Source of the DNA: Halopseudomonas sp002296055
GTDB taxonomy: Bacteria; Pseudomonadota; Gammaproteobacteria; Pseudomonadales; Pseudomonadaceae
Assembly (NCBI RefSeq): GCF_050876985.1
Contig: NZ_JBPAPP010000002.1
Reading direction: 5' to 3' (one strand)
DNA length: 64,000 bases
The position numbers and the translations under genes are program-made. Numbering within the stretch: the stretch's first letter is position 1; every line of letters starts with the position of its first letter. Under the pieces are notes generated by a model. The model saw only the letters and a list, made by a program, of their open reading frames with translations. It was not told the DNA's origin and did not search any database. Below are positions 54,532 to 63,557 of this stretch, piece after piece.

Positions 54532-55586
54532 TGGGCGGTCTCCGGCGCTGGGCTGGAGCGATAGTCACTGCGACGCTGCAGCTGATAGGCACGCACAGCC
54601 TGGTTGTGCTCGCTCAGCGAGTTGGAAAACACATGGGAGCCATCGCCCTTGGCGACAAAATACAGGCTCTTGCCAGGAGCGGGGTTAACCGCCGCTTCCA
54701 GCGCTTCACGGCCAGGCATGGCAATCGGCGTCGGCGGCAAACCATCAATCACGTAGGTGTTGTAGGGCGTAGCCTGCTGCAAGTGGCGGCGACGGATATT
54801 GCCCTGATAGTCAGCCCCCATGCCGTAGATCACGGTCGGATCGGTCTGCAGGCGCATGCCAATCTGCAAGCGGCGGGTAAAGACACCCGCAATCTCTCCA
54901 CGCTCGGAGGGTACGCCGGTCTCCTTTTCGACAATGGAGGCCAGAATCAGCGCTTCGTAGGGCGAGTCGATTGGCAGCTTGTCGGCCCGCCCCTCCCAAA
55001 CCTCTGCCAGGACTGTGGCCATGCGCTCGTGGGCGCGTCGCAGGATATCCTGATCACTCATACCTAGGGTGTACTGATAGGTGTCGGGGAAAAAGCGGCC
55101 TTCGGGGTGCTCACCTTCAAAGCCAAGGGCGCTCATCACCTCGGCATCGCTCAGGTCAGCATCAAGGCTTTGCTCCAGCTTGTCGGCAGCACGCAGCGCG
55201 GCGCGCACCTGATAGAAGTTCCAACCCTCGACCAGCGTGACCGAGCGCTGTAGCACCTCCCCCCGCTCCATCATGTGCAACAGCTCTGCTGCAGTCATTT
55301 CCGGCTGCAGTTGATACTCGCCAACATGGAGCACGGCGCCTTTCATTTGCCACTGCCAGTAGCGTCGCAACCAGGTAGCATCATGCAGCACACCCTGCTG
55401 CTGGAGTTCGCTGAACACCCGCGCCGGACTGCTGCCCGGCTGCACAACCAGTGTCTCGGACTCGTTTAGCTGCAGCGGCTGGTGCAGCGCACGCTGCAGG
55501 GTAACAAAACCCCAAACGCCTCCGCATAGCCCCACAACGACGCCTAGAAACAGCATTACTACCAAAAACTTGCCAATACTTTTCAC
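54528..55586 (-). CDS. mltG: Endolytic murein transglycosylase MltG
   Basis: A 353-residue YceG/MltG protein that cuts nascent peptidoglycan to set glycan length, anchored in the inner membrane by an N-terminal helix (KFLVVMLFLGVVVGLCGGVWGF). The conserved ASIVEKETGVPSERGEIAGVF with the catalytic glutamate, QTDPTVIYGMG and YNTYVIDGLPPTPIAMPG are all visible. GTG start overlapping the pabC stop (GTGA) is chosen; the longer upstream frame has no support. Operon member between pabC and tmk. Confidence 0.93.
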   Translation of the reverse strand: MKSIGKFLVVMLFLGVVVGLCGGVWGFVTLQRALHQPLQLNESETLVVQPGSSPARVFSELQQQGVLHDATWLRRYWQWQMKGAVLHVGEYQLQPEMTAAELLHMMERGEVLQRSVTLVEGWNFYQVRAALRAADKLEQSLDADLSDAEVMSALGFEGEHPEGRFFPDTYQYTLGMSDQDILRRAHERMATVLAEVWEGRADKLPIDSPYEALILASIVEKETGVPSERGEIAGVFTRRLQIGMRLQTDPTVIYGMGADYQGNIRRRHLQQATPYNTYVIDGLPPTPIAMPGREALEAAVNPAPGKSLYFVAKGDGSHVFSNSLSEHNQAVRAYQLQRRSDYRSSPAPETAQ

Positions 55587-56416
55587 TGATAAACCTGTTC
55601 TGCCAGGGTTTGCAGGAAGCGCGTTTGCGGCCCAACCGGCCAACGCTGCTCGCCCAACCGGACTACCGGCCAGACGCCAATCAGACTGTTGCAGCAGCAG
55701 ATTTCCTGCGCGCTCAACAACATCTCCATATCAATCGACTGCTCTACCACCGGAGCGCCCTGCGCCGCCAACGTATCGAGCAGATAATCACGCATCACAC
55801 CGCGCACGCCGCAGTGCTCGAGCGACGGGGTAACCCAGCCACCGTTCAGCCAAATCAACACATTGCTCATGGTGCACTCTACTGGTCGCCCTTGCTGATC
55901 GCACACCAGGCCTTCGGCAAACTCCGGCGACTGCCACTCGCTACGTGCCAACACCTGATCCAGTCGATTGAGGTGCTTTAGACCCGCCAGCAGTGGCTGC
56001 TCAGACAAGCGCGTGCGGCAGGCAAACAGGGTTATGCCCTCGCGCCTTGCCGGGTCGGGGACCGGCGCAGGGCCAGCGGTGAGAATGCGAGTTGGCTGCG
56101 GCGCTAACGGCGCGGCGTAGCCTCGCGGGCCACTACCGCGCGTCACCGTCAGCTTGATCACCCCCTGCCCCAAACGCAACGCGGCGTCGCGCAGCTCGGC
56201 TTCGATCTGCGCGCGAGCGAAGGGTATTGCCAGCGCCTCACAGCCACGCTGCAGGCGTAGCAGGTGACGCTGCAATAACGGCAAGCCACCAGCCACAGCG
56301 CGGAGGGTTTCAAACAGACCGTCGCCATAGGCCAAACCACGGTCGCTCACCGGCAAACTACTAGCCGGTTCACCATTGACCAAGGTCCAGCTCAATGGCT
56401 TGGCATCAGCGCTCAT
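55583..56416 (-). CDS. pabC: 4-amino-4-deoxychorismate lyase (PabC)
   Basis: A 277-residue fold-type IV PLP enzyme making p-aminobenzoate from aminodeoxychorismate for folate synthesis. VSDRGLAYGDGLFETL, the PLP lysine in GLKHLNRLDQVLAR and the QEICCCNSLIGVWPV C-terminus match PabC. The start overlaps the fabF stop as ATGA. Its place between fabF and mltG is conserved in pseudomonads. Confidence 0.94.
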   Translation of the reverse strand: MSADAKPLSWTLVNGEPASSLPVSDRGLAYGDGLFETLRAVAGGLPLLQRHLLRLQRGCEALAIPFARAQIEAELRDAALRLGQGVIKLTVTRGSGPRGYAAPLAPQPTRILTAGPAPVPDPARREGITLFACRTRLSEQPLLAGLKHLNRLDQVLARSEWQSPEFAEGLVCDQQGRPVECTMSNVLIWLNGGWVTPSLEHCGVRGVMRDYLLDTLAAQGAPVVEQSIDMEMLLSAQEICCCNSLIGVWPVVRLGEQRWPVGPQTRFLQTLAEQVYQ

Positions 56417-57654
56417 TCGCAGCGACGAAATACCAGACTGCCGTTGGTACCGCCAAACCCGAAGGAGTTGGACAGCACGACATTCAGCGCGCGTTGCTGC
56501 GCCTGATGCGGCACGTAGTTCAGGTCACAGCCTTCATCCGGGTTGTCCAGATTGATGGTTGGCGGCGCGACTTGATCACGCAGCGCCAGCACACTGAAGA
56601 CAGCCTCAACCGCGCCGGCAGCGCCCAGCAGGTGGCCGGTCATGGACTTGGTCGAGCTGATTGCCAGCTCGCCGGCATGAGCGCCAAATACCGACTTGAC
56701 CGCGCGGGTTTCAGCCACGTCCCCGGCGGGAGTCGAGGTGCCGTGGGCGTTGATGTAGTCCACTTGATCCGGGTTAACACCCGCATCTTTCAGGGCATTT
56801 GCCATGCACTTGGCGCCGCCCCGACCATCCTCCGGTGGTGCAGTCATGTGGTAGGCGTCGCCGCTCATACCAAAACCAACCAGCTCGGCATAAATGTTCG
56901 CGCCACGCGCCTTGGCGTGCTCGTACTCTTCCAGCACCATGGCGCCGGCGCCATCGGACAGCACGAAACCGTCACGCTCACGATCCCACGGACGACTGGC
57001 GCCCTGAGGATCATCATTACGGGTAGACATGGCGCGGGCTGCACTGAAACCGCCCAGGCCCAGACTGGTGGTCGCCATTTCCGAGCCACCCGCCACCATC
57101 ACATCCGCCTCACCGTAAGCGATATTGCGAGCTGCCATGCCGATGCTGTGCGTGCCCGTGGTGCACGCGGTAGTCAACGCGTAGTTGGGGCCTTGCAGAC
57201 CGTACTGAATGGAGAGATAGCCGGCGACCATATTGATGATCGAGCCGGGCACAAAGAAGGGAGAAATACGACGAGGGCCGCTATTGAGCAACTGCTCGTG
57301 ATTCTTCTCGATGTTGGTCAGGCCACCAATACCGGAGCCCATCACCACACCGATACGGTCACGGTTCTGGTCGGTAATCTCCAGTCCGGAGTCGGTGATC
57401 GACTGAATGCACGCAGCCAACCCGTACTGGATAAACAAATCCAGCTTGCGAGCTTCCTTCGCGGCCATGTACAGCTCAACCTCGAAATCACGCACCGAGC
57501 CGCCGATGCGCGTACCAAAGGCACTGACATCCATATGCTCAATCGGGCCGATCCCGCTCTTCCCCGCCAGTGCGGCCTGCCAGCTGCTTTCGACCGTATT
57601 ACCCAGTGGCGATAACATCCCCAGACCTGTAACTACCACGCGTCTGCGCGACAC
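56413..57654 (-). CDS. fabF: Beta-ketoacyl-ACP synthase II
   Basis: A 413-residue condensing enzyme of fatty-acid elongation. The catalytic Cys lies in TTACTTGTHSIG, and the two His in NAHGTSTPAGD and STKSMTGHLLGAAGA. The N-terminal VVVTGLGMLSPLGNTVESSW is standard. It extends acyl-ACP, including the C16:1 to C18:1 step that FabF favours. An attenuator-like hairpin separates it from acpP. Confidence 0.95.
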   Translation of the reverse strand: MSRRRVVVTGLGMLSPLGNTVESSWQAALAGKSGIGPIEHMDVSAFGTRIGGSVRDFEVELYMAAKEARKLDLFIQYGLAACIQSITDSGLEITDQNRDRIGVVMGSGIGGLTNIEKNHEQLLNSGPRRISPFFVPGSIINMVAGYLSIQYGLQGPNYALTTACTTGTHSIGMAARNIAYGEADVMVAGGSEMATTSLGLGGFSAARAMSTRNDDPQGASRPWDRERDGFVLSDGAGAMVLEEYEHAKARGANIYAELVGFGMSGDAYHMTAPPEDGRGGAKCMANALKDAGVNPDQVDYINAHGTSTPAGDVAETRAVKSVFGAHAGELAISSTKSMTGHLLGAAGAVEAVFSVLALRDQVAPPTINLDNPDEGCDLNYVPHQAQQRALNVVLSNSFGFGGTNGSLVFRRCE

Positions 57655-57785
57655 GGCACACTCCTTATTAAACGCTTGAACATCAGGGCAGCCGGTGACG
57701 GCCGCAAAACTGCCCTATTGTCGGTGCAAATGACGACAGCGGCAATACAGGCGCGCCAACCGGCTGGCTATCGACAATACGCAGA

Positions 57786-57826
57786 CACAAAAAAGCCGCA
57801 GGGCTATTCGGCACTGCGGCTTTTTC
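57786..57826 (-). terminator. Terminator/attenuator between acpP and fabF
   Basis: On the minus strand AGCCGCAG pairs with CTGCGGCT around the loop TGCCGAATAGCC, followed by six Ts. Partial termination here would explain how acpP, whose product is needed in great excess, is made more than fabF from the same operon. Confidence 0.75.
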
Positions 57827-57844
57827 TGTCAGCAAGCGACGTGA

Positions 57845-58081
57845 TTACTTCTGATGAGCATTCACGTAGTCGATAGCTTCCTGAACGGTGGTGATCTTCT
57901 CGGCTTCTTCATCCGGAATCTCGGTCTCGAATTCTTCTTCGAGAGCCATCACCAGCTCCACGGTGTCCAGGGAGTCAGCGCCAAGATCTTCAACGAAAGA
58001 AGCGCTGTTGGTCACTTCTTCTTCTTTGACACCGAGCTGCTCGGCAACGATTTTCTTGACGCGTTCTTCGATGGTACTCAT
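57845..58081 (-). CDS. acpP: Acyl carrier protein
   Basis: A 78-residue acidic helical protein. The phosphopantetheine-attachment serine is in the GADSLDTVELVMALEEEF motif (Ser near residue 37). It carries growing acyl chains for all fatty-acid and lipid A synthesis enzymes. It sits between fabG and fabF, and its own hairpin downstream helps set its level. Confidence 0.97.
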   Translation of the reverse strand: MSTIEERVKKIVAEQLGVKEEEVTNSASFVEDLGADSLDTVELVMALEEEFETEIPDEEAEKITTVQEAIDYVNAHQK

Positions 58082-58255
58082 ACCTTGTTCTCACTCCTAT
58101 TTGCAGTTCCGAGAAGCCGGACTGCGGGTAGTTTATAGAAACAATTCTCTTGGTTTCAAGCGTGAATCGTATCTGACGCAAATGAGGTCAAAGCCTGCGG
58201 CTTCCACCTGTTGAAACTCGTCACCGCCGACAGCTGTGCCATCGGCGGCAGCCAG

Positions 58256-58996
58256 TTACATGTACATGCCACCGTTGACCGGCAGTGTAGCACCGGTAAT
58301 GTAGCCAGCACTCTCGCTTGCCAGGAATGCAACCGCAGCAGCAATTTCTTCTGCCTGCCCCAGACGTGCGAGCGGGATCTGCTCCAGCATGACCGAACGC
58401 TGGCTGTCATTAAGCGCACGCGTCATGTCAGTGTCAATAAAACCGGGTGCAACCGCGTTCACAGTAATAGCGCGCGAACCGACTTCACGGGCCAGAGCAC
58501 GGGTAAAACCTTCCATGCCCGCCTTCGCTGCCGCGTAGTTGGATTGACCAGCATTACCCATGCCGCCCACCACCGAACTGATGTTGATGATACGCCCCCA
58601 GCGCCCCTTGGTCATGCCCCGCAGGACCGCCTTGGACAAACGGTAGACCGAGCTGAGGTTGGTGCCAATGACATCATCCCACTCGTCATCTTTCATGCGC
58701 ATCAGCAGGTTGTCGGCGGTAATGCCGGCGTTATTGACCAGGATCGCCGGCGCGCCAAAGCTCTCGGTGATCGCAGCCAATACCGCAGCAACCGATTCGG
58801 GGTCACGCACATCAAGCTTCATGCCGGCGCCCTTGTAGCCGGCAGCAGCCAGTTTTTCGCCAATCGCCTGAGCGCCTTGGTCACTGGTTGCTGTCCCTAC
58901 AACGACGGCACCCTGGGCTGCCAGTGCGTGGGCAATGGCCTGCCCGATGCCCCTGCTCGCGCCGGTGACCAGCGCTACCTTTCCTTCCAGACTCAT
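58256..58996 (-). CDS. fabG: 3-oxoacyl-ACP reductase FabG
   Basis: A 246-residue short-chain dehydrogenase using NADPH to reduce 3-oxoacyl-ACP. TGASRGIG is the cofactor loop, NISSVVGG supplies the catalytic Ser, and YAAAKAG contains the Tyr-x3-Lys pair; the NNAG motif is present. GAGGAGC upstream fixes the ATG (MSLEGKVALVTG), shorter than the longest frame. Confidence 0.95.
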   Translation of the reverse strand: MSLEGKVALVTGASRGIGQAIAHALAAQGAVVVGTATSDQGAQAIGEKLAAAGYKGAGMKLDVRDPESVAAVLAAITESFGAPAILVNNAGITADNLLMRMKDDEWDDVIGTNLSSVYRLSKAVLRGMTKGRWGRIINISSVVGGMGNAGQSNYAAAKAGMEGFTRALAREVGSRAITVNAVAPGFIDTDMTRALNDSQRSVMLEQIPLARLGQAEEIAAAVAFLASESAGYITGATLPVNGGMYM

Positions 58997-59006
58997 GTCC
59001 TGCTCC

Positions 59007-59945
59007 TCAAGCAAACTGTGCGCGGCAGGCCTCGAAACCCGCAGCACTTTCCAGGCTGTGATTGTTGACGCCCTTGGCGCAACGCTTGTTCAGCCCACCG
59101 AGCACCTTGCCCGGACCACATTCAACCAGGTCAGTTACACCCTGGTCGGCCATGTATACCACCGACTCAACCCAACGCACCGGGCTGTAGAGCTGCTCAA
59201 CCAGCAGCTGACGCAGTTCAGCCTGATCAGCCGCCGGGCGCGCCGTGACGTTCTGCACCAGCGTGATCTCCGGCGCCTGCCAATTCAACGCAGCAAAATC
59301 ATTCGCCAGTTGCTCGGCGGCCGGCTGCATCAACGCACAGTGCGACGGCACGCTGACCGGCAACGGCAACGCACGCTTGGCGCCAGCAGCCTTGCAACCT
59401 TCGATGGCACGCTCAACCGCCGCCACCTGGCCGGCAATAACGACCTGGCCCGGCGCATTAAAGTTCACCGCACTGACCACCTCACCCTGAGACGCTGCAG
59501 CGCACAGGTCGATGATCTGCTGATCTTCCAGCCCCAGAATGGCGGCCATGCTGCCCTGCCCTTCGGGTACGGCCTGCTGCATCAACTGACCACGACGCTC
59601 GACCAGGCGAACGGCGTCGGCGAATTTCAGCACACCGGCAGCAACCAACGCCGAATACTCACCCAGGCTGTGACCCGCGACAAAATCGGGGCGCGCGGCG
59701 GACTGCTCACACCACAAGCGCCAGAGCGCTACCGATGCAGTCAGGATAGCCGGCTGTGTTCGATCGGTACGATTCAGGTCAGCCTCGGGGCCATTCTGGC
59801 TCAATGCCCACAGATCATAGCCCAAGGCATCGGAGGCTTCGGTAAAGGTATCCTTGATGACGGCGTGCTGTTCAGCCAGCTCACCAAGCATGCCAACCGA
59901 CTGCGAACCCTGACCGGGGAAAACAAAGCCGAGGGAATACGTCAT
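59007..59945 (-). CDS. fabD: Malonyl-CoA:ACP transacylase
   Basis: A 312-residue transacylase moving malonyl groups from CoA to ACP. The nucleophile lies in GHSLGEYSALVAAG and the family start FVFPGQGSQSVGML is present; the catalytic His is in VPSHCALM. The gene is ten bases upstream of fabG and 157 bases downstream of plsX. Confidence 0.95.
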   Translation of the reverse strand: MTYSLGFVFPGQGSQSVGMLGELAEQHAVIKDTFTEASDALGYDLWALSQNGPEADLNRTDRTQPAILTASVALWRLWCEQSAARPDFVAGHSLGEYSALVAAGVLKFADAVRLVERRGQLMQQAVPEGQGSMAAILGLEDQQIIDLCAAASQGEVVSAVNFNAPGQVVIAGQVAAVERAIEGCKAAGAKRALPLPVSVPSHCALMQPAAEQLANDFAALNWQAPEITLVQNVTARPAADQAELRQLLVEQLYSPVRWVESVVYMADQGVTDLVECGPGKVLGGLNKRCAKGVNNHSLESAAGFEACRAQFA

Positions 59946-60102
59946 ATCATCATCCTGTTATCAAAAGATTGCAGAGCTTACGGTTTAGATCACGCCACGC
60001 TTTTCACTGACTGACCAGCCACCTTACAGGCTGCGGCAGGCAGGGGCGCGAGGCAGCAACAGACCCTAACTGTTTTTTTGGATGCCCTGCCCTCGACCAA
60101 GG

Positions 60103-61122
60103 TCACAGCGTGGCCCGATATTCCTGTACACAGCCGGCAATACGCTCCGGCAGCCGCACCTCGCATGCACGCATCGTATGCCCAATGGCCGCCACCATCG
60201 CCGCCTCATCCGCCGCACCATGACTTTTCATCACCACACCGCGCAGGCCCAGCAGACTCGCGCCGTTGTAGCGACCCGGATCATGCCGCTCGCGCACGCC
60301 GCGGGTTGCATGCAACACCAGCGGTGCCAACCAGCGTAGCAGCCGGCTACCGGCAACAGCCGCGCGCAACTCACCCTGAAGATAGCGCGCCAACCCTTCG
60401 CTCGCTTTCAGCAGCACATTACCCACAAATCCATCGCACACCACCACGTCGGCCTCTCCACGAAACAGCCCGTCGCCCTCAATGTGCCCGATGTAATTGA
60501 GCTGACCGCAAGATGCCAACAGGCTGGCCGCGTCGCGTACCTGACGATTGCCCTTGTGGGTTTCACTACCAATATTGAGCAAGGCGATTCGCGGCGCAGG
60601 GTTACCGCTCAGCTGCGCCGCGGCTGCCGAGCCCATGAGCGCAAACTCGAGCAGCTGCTCGGCCGGACAATCGACATTGGCACCCAGATCCAGCACATGG
60701 CAAAGCTTGCCGGACACCGGCAAGGCCGCCATGATCGCCGGCCGCCGCACACCATCGAGCGTACCCAGCACCGAGCGCGCAAGCACCATCAGCGCGCCGG
60801 TATTGCCAGCACTCAGACAGCCGTCCACTTCGCCGTCGCGCACCAGCTGCAGGGCCACGCGCATGGACGCATCGGGCTTGCCACGCAGCACGCTGGCAGG
60901 CGGGTCATCAGCAAGAATCTGTTCGCGGGCAGGCCGCATGACAATCCGCCCGGAGGCAAGATCGGCAGGTGTCAGCAACGGCTCAACGCTATCGGCAGCG
61001 CCAACCAGAGTGATATGCAGGGAGGGATACAGGGAGAGGCTGCGCAGGGCAGCGGAGACAATGCAGCGGGGACCGCGGTCCCCGCCCATCACATCAATCG
61101 CAATGCGGATTGACGCGGACAA
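60103..61122 (-). CDS. plsX: Phosphate acyltransferase PlsX
   Basis: A 339-residue enzyme that makes acyl-phosphate from acyl-ACP for glycerophospholipid synthesis. IAIDVMGGDRGP begins the protein, and SAGNTGALMVLA and VCDGFVGNVLLKASEG are PlsX signatures. It follows rpmF by three bases and precedes fabD, the classic rpmF-plsX-fab order. Confidence 0.95.
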   Translation of the reverse strand: MSASIRIAIDVMGGDRGPRCIVSAALRSLSLYPSLHITLVGAADSVEPLLTPADLASGRIVMRPAREQILADDPPASVLRGKPDASMRVALQLVRDGEVDGCLSAGNTGALMVLARSVLGTLDGVRRPAIMAALPVSGKLCHVLDLGANVDCPAEQLLEFALMGSAAAAQLSGNPAPRIALLNIGSETHKGNRQVRDAASLLASCGQLNYIGHIEGDGLFRGEADVVVCDGFVGNVLLKASEGLARYLQGELRAAVAGSRLLRWLAPLVLHATRGVRERHDPGRYNGASLLGLRGVVMKSHGAADEAAMVAAIGHTMRACEVRLPERIAGCVQEYRATL

Positions 61123-61125
61123 AAC

Positions 61126-61308
61126 TTATTCGTCGTTGTCCTTGTTCACTACCTGACGACCACGGTAGAAACCGTCAGGAGAAACGTGGTGACGAAGATG
61201 AGTTTCACCAGTGGTCTTGTCGACAGACAAGGCAGCGGAGGACAGCGCATCGTGGGAACGACGCATGCCGCGTGCGGAACGGGACTTTTTGTTCTGCTGA
61301 ACAGCCAT
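61126..61308 (-). CDS. rpmF: 50S ribosomal protein L32
   Basis: A 60-residue basic protein with MAVQQNKKSRSARGMRRSHDAL at the N-terminus and the HHVSPDGFYRGRQVV C-terminus. The zinc-binding cysteines of some L32 proteins are absent, so it is the zinc-free form, as in other pseudomonads. It is tightly linked to yceD (19-base gap) and plsX. Confidence 0.96.
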   Translation of the reverse strand: MAVQQNKKSRSARGMRRSHDALSSAALSVDKTTGETHLRHHVSPDGFYRGRQVVNKDNDE

Positions 61309-61327
61309 GACTAATAAGCTCCTAAGC

Positions 61328-61849
61328 TCAGGTATCGCGTTTTAAATTGGCCAGCACGCTGAAAGGATTAGGCTTCTCAGACTTTTCCTCCAGCTCCGCC
61401 GTCTCAGGGCGATACCCTGGCGGATGCTGACATGTTTGTGGCGGATGCATCGGCACTGCTGGCAGCGCCAACAGCAGCTCGTCTTCGATCAGCGCAAACA
61501 GATCGAGAGGCTCCTCACCCACAAAAACCGGTTCATACCGACGCGGCAGCTGTTTGGCAGCCTCGTCGCTTTTTACAAATCCCACATCACATTCACTGTC
61601 GATCGGCACCACAACCTGCTCCAGGCAACGCTGACACACCAAAGGTGCATCTACCTGATAGCGGCCATGCATGGTGGCGATACCCTGTTCGTCACGAGAG
61701 AAGTACAGCTCGACCTGTACATCGCCCGTCGGCGCATCCAGCAGTGCAGCCAAACGCCCAAGACTGGACGTCTTCACCACGCCTTCCAGCGTGATTCTTC
61801 GGTCTACCAGCCGGAGCGGCTCAATGTGCGGGGGTATGGTTCCAGACAT
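61328..61849 (-). CDS. yceD: YceD/DUF177 family protein
   Basis: A 173-residue protein. The VCQRCLEQVVVPI segment carries a CxxC motif, and ELYFSRDEQGIATMHGRYQ with EPVFVGEEPLDLFALIEDELLLALP are DUF177 signatures. YceD is linked to rRNA metabolism, with a role in 23S rRNA accumulation in plants and bacteria. It is co-transcribed with rpmF. Confidence 0.92.
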   Translation of the reverse strand: MSGTIPPHIEPLRLVDRRITLEGVVKTSSLGRLAALLDAPTGDVQVELYFSRDEQGIATMHGRYQVDAPLVCQRCLEQVVVPIDSECDVGFVKSDEAAKQLPRRYEPVFVGEEPLDLFALIEDELLLALPAVPMHPPQTCQHPPGYRPETAELEEKSEKPNPFSVLANLKRDT

Positions 61850-61979
61850 AAGCGCGCAATTCTAGGGGGACACGCCCCGCCTGTCAAAACTATTTAGACC
61901 CTATCGCTTGCCATTCGGCGGCTCGCAAAGCGTCCACAGAAGCCGCTACCATGGGCGCCCAATCAACCGGAGAGCCGCC

Positions 61980-62558
61980 ATGCTGCCACTCGTCCTCGCC
62001 TCGAGCTCAATCTACCGCAAAGCCCTGCTCGAACGCCTGCAACTCCCCTTCGAGTGCGCAGCGCCGGACATTGACGAGACACCGCAGCCCTTCGAGTCCG
62101 CAGCCAGCCTGACCGAGCGCCTGGCCCGCAGCAAGGCTCAGGCCCTGGCCGAGCGCCACCCCGCCCATCTGATCATCGGCTCGGACCAGGTTGTCCTGCT
62201 GGACGGAGAGCCCGTCAGCAAGCCGCTCGACCACGCCGGCGCAGTTGATCAGCTCACCCGCAGCAGCGGACGCACCCTGACCTTTTCTACTGCGCTATAT
62301 CTCTACAACAGCGCCAGCAAACAAGGCCAGGGCATCGTCGAGCCCTACCATGTCACCTTTCGCTCACTGACCGGCGACGAAATCGAACGCTACCTGCGCA
62401 GTGAACAGCCCTACGATTGTGCCGGCAGCTTCAAGTCCGAAGGCCTGGGCATCACCCTGATCGAACGCATGCAGGGAGACGACCCAAACAGCCTGATCGG
62501 GCTACCGCTCATCCGCCTGCGCGCCATGCTGGCCGCAGAAGGTGTTCAGATACCCTGA
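61980..62558 (+). CDS. maf: Maf family nucleotide pyrophosphatase
   Basis: A 192-residue Maf/YceF protein. LPLVLASSSIYRKALLERL at the start, IGSDQVVLLDGE and the ESAASLTERLARSKAQAL motif mark it as a nucleoside triphosphate pyrophosphatase; YceF-type enzymes prefer 7-methyl-GTP. GGAGAG seven bases upstream identifies the ATG inside a longer frame. It runs opposite to its neighbours and meets the end of sppA with no gap. Confidence 0.93.
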   Translation: MLPLVLASSSIYRKALLERLQLPFECAAPDIDETPQPFESAASLTERLARSKAQALAERHPAHLIIGSDQVVLLDGEPVSKPLDHAGAVDQLTRSSGRTLTFSTALYLYNSASKQGQGIVEPYHVTFRSLTGDEIERYLRSEQPYDCAGSFKSEGLGITLIERMQGDDPNSLIGLPLIRLRAMLAAEGVQIP

Positions 62559-63557
62559 TCAGCGCAGCTGTGGGCCATCCAGGCCGATACGGGTAGCCAG
62601 TTCAGCCCCCATACTGGCGCCCAGTTGACGAGTGAAACGCTGCAGCGGCGACTCCTGACGGGTAAAGTCCACCAATTCCTCTGCACCAATCACGTCACGC
62701 GCTACCGCAGAGGTGCTGGACAACCCGTCGACCAGACCAAGCTCCAGCGCCTGCTCACCCGACCACACCAGACCACTGAACAAGTCCGGATTTTCCTTGA
62801 GGCGATCGCCGCGCCCGGCTTTTACGCTATCGATAAACTGCTGATGGGTGGTGTTAAGCACCTGCTGCCAGAAGGCCCTTTCCTCCGGCTTCTCCGGCTG
62901 GAACGGGTCAAGAAACGCCTTATGCTCGCCGGCTGTGTATGTGCGCCGCTCGACACCAAGCTTCTCCAGCGTATCGACAAAGCCAAAGCCGGCGGCCGTC
63001 ACACCAATAGAGCCCACCAAGCTGGCCTTGTCCGCGTAAATTTCATCAGCCGCCGAGGCAATGTAATAGGCACCGGAGGCACCGAGATCGGTAATCACGG
63101 CATAGACCTTGATATCCGGATGCAGAGCACGCAGACGCTTGATCTCGTCATAGACGTAGCCAGACTGCACCGGACTACCACCCGGGCTATTGATGCGCAG
63201 CACCACACCCTGAGTATTCTCATCCTCGAACGCCTCGCGCAGCGCCCCAACCAGATTGTCGGCACTGGCCTCTTCCTGATCCGCAATCACACCGCGCACC
63301 TCAATCACAGCTGTATGCGGCCCAACGCTGGTTGCCGCCCCCATCTTGCCTAGCGGCGAGATAAGCAAGAGCGCAACAAACAGGTATATAAAGGTCAGCG
63401 TTTTGAAAAAGATTCCCCAGCGACGGGAACGACGCTGTTCCTGCAGCGAGGCGGTCAGCGTTTTTTCCAACAGTTTCCACGCCTTGGCATCTTCCTTGGC
63501 CTCACGGCGCTGCTCACCCGACACCATCCTGCCTTCCGTCCAGCGATCCTGATCCAT
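62559..63557 (-). CDS. sppA: Signal peptide peptidase SppA (S49)
   Basis: A 332-residue single-domain S49 protease (36-kDa type). An N-terminal membrane helix (FFKTLTFIYLFVALLLISPLG, about 51-71) anchors it facing the periplasm. The nucleophile Ser is in GASGAYYIASAADEI, with the general-base Lys in the following YADKASLVGSIGV. RINSPGGSPVQSG is the substrate loop. It digests signal peptides left in the membrane. GGAGAG six bases upstream and a one-base TGATG overlap with the HAD gene fix the start. Confidence 0.93.
   Translation of the reverse strand: MDQDRWTEGRMVSGEQRREAKEDAKAWKLLEKTLTASLQEQRRSRRWGIFFKTLTFIYLFVALLLISPLGKMGAATSVGPHTAVIEVRGVIADQEEASADNLVGALREAFEDENTQGVVLRINSPGGSPVQSGYVYDEIKRLRALHPDIKVYAVITDLGASGAYYIASAADEIYADKASLVGSIGVTAAGFGFVDTLEKLGVERRTYTAGEHKAFLDPFQPEKPEERAFWQQVLNTTHQQFIDSVKAGRGDRLKENPDLFSGLVWSGEQALELGLVDGLSSTSAVARDVIGAEELVDFTRQESPLQRFTRQLGASMGAELATRIGLDGPQLR

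Noticed and set aside
56395..57615. 406-codon plus-strand frame across fabF
   Set aside because: Antisense shadow of fabF; no start context and no family resemblance.
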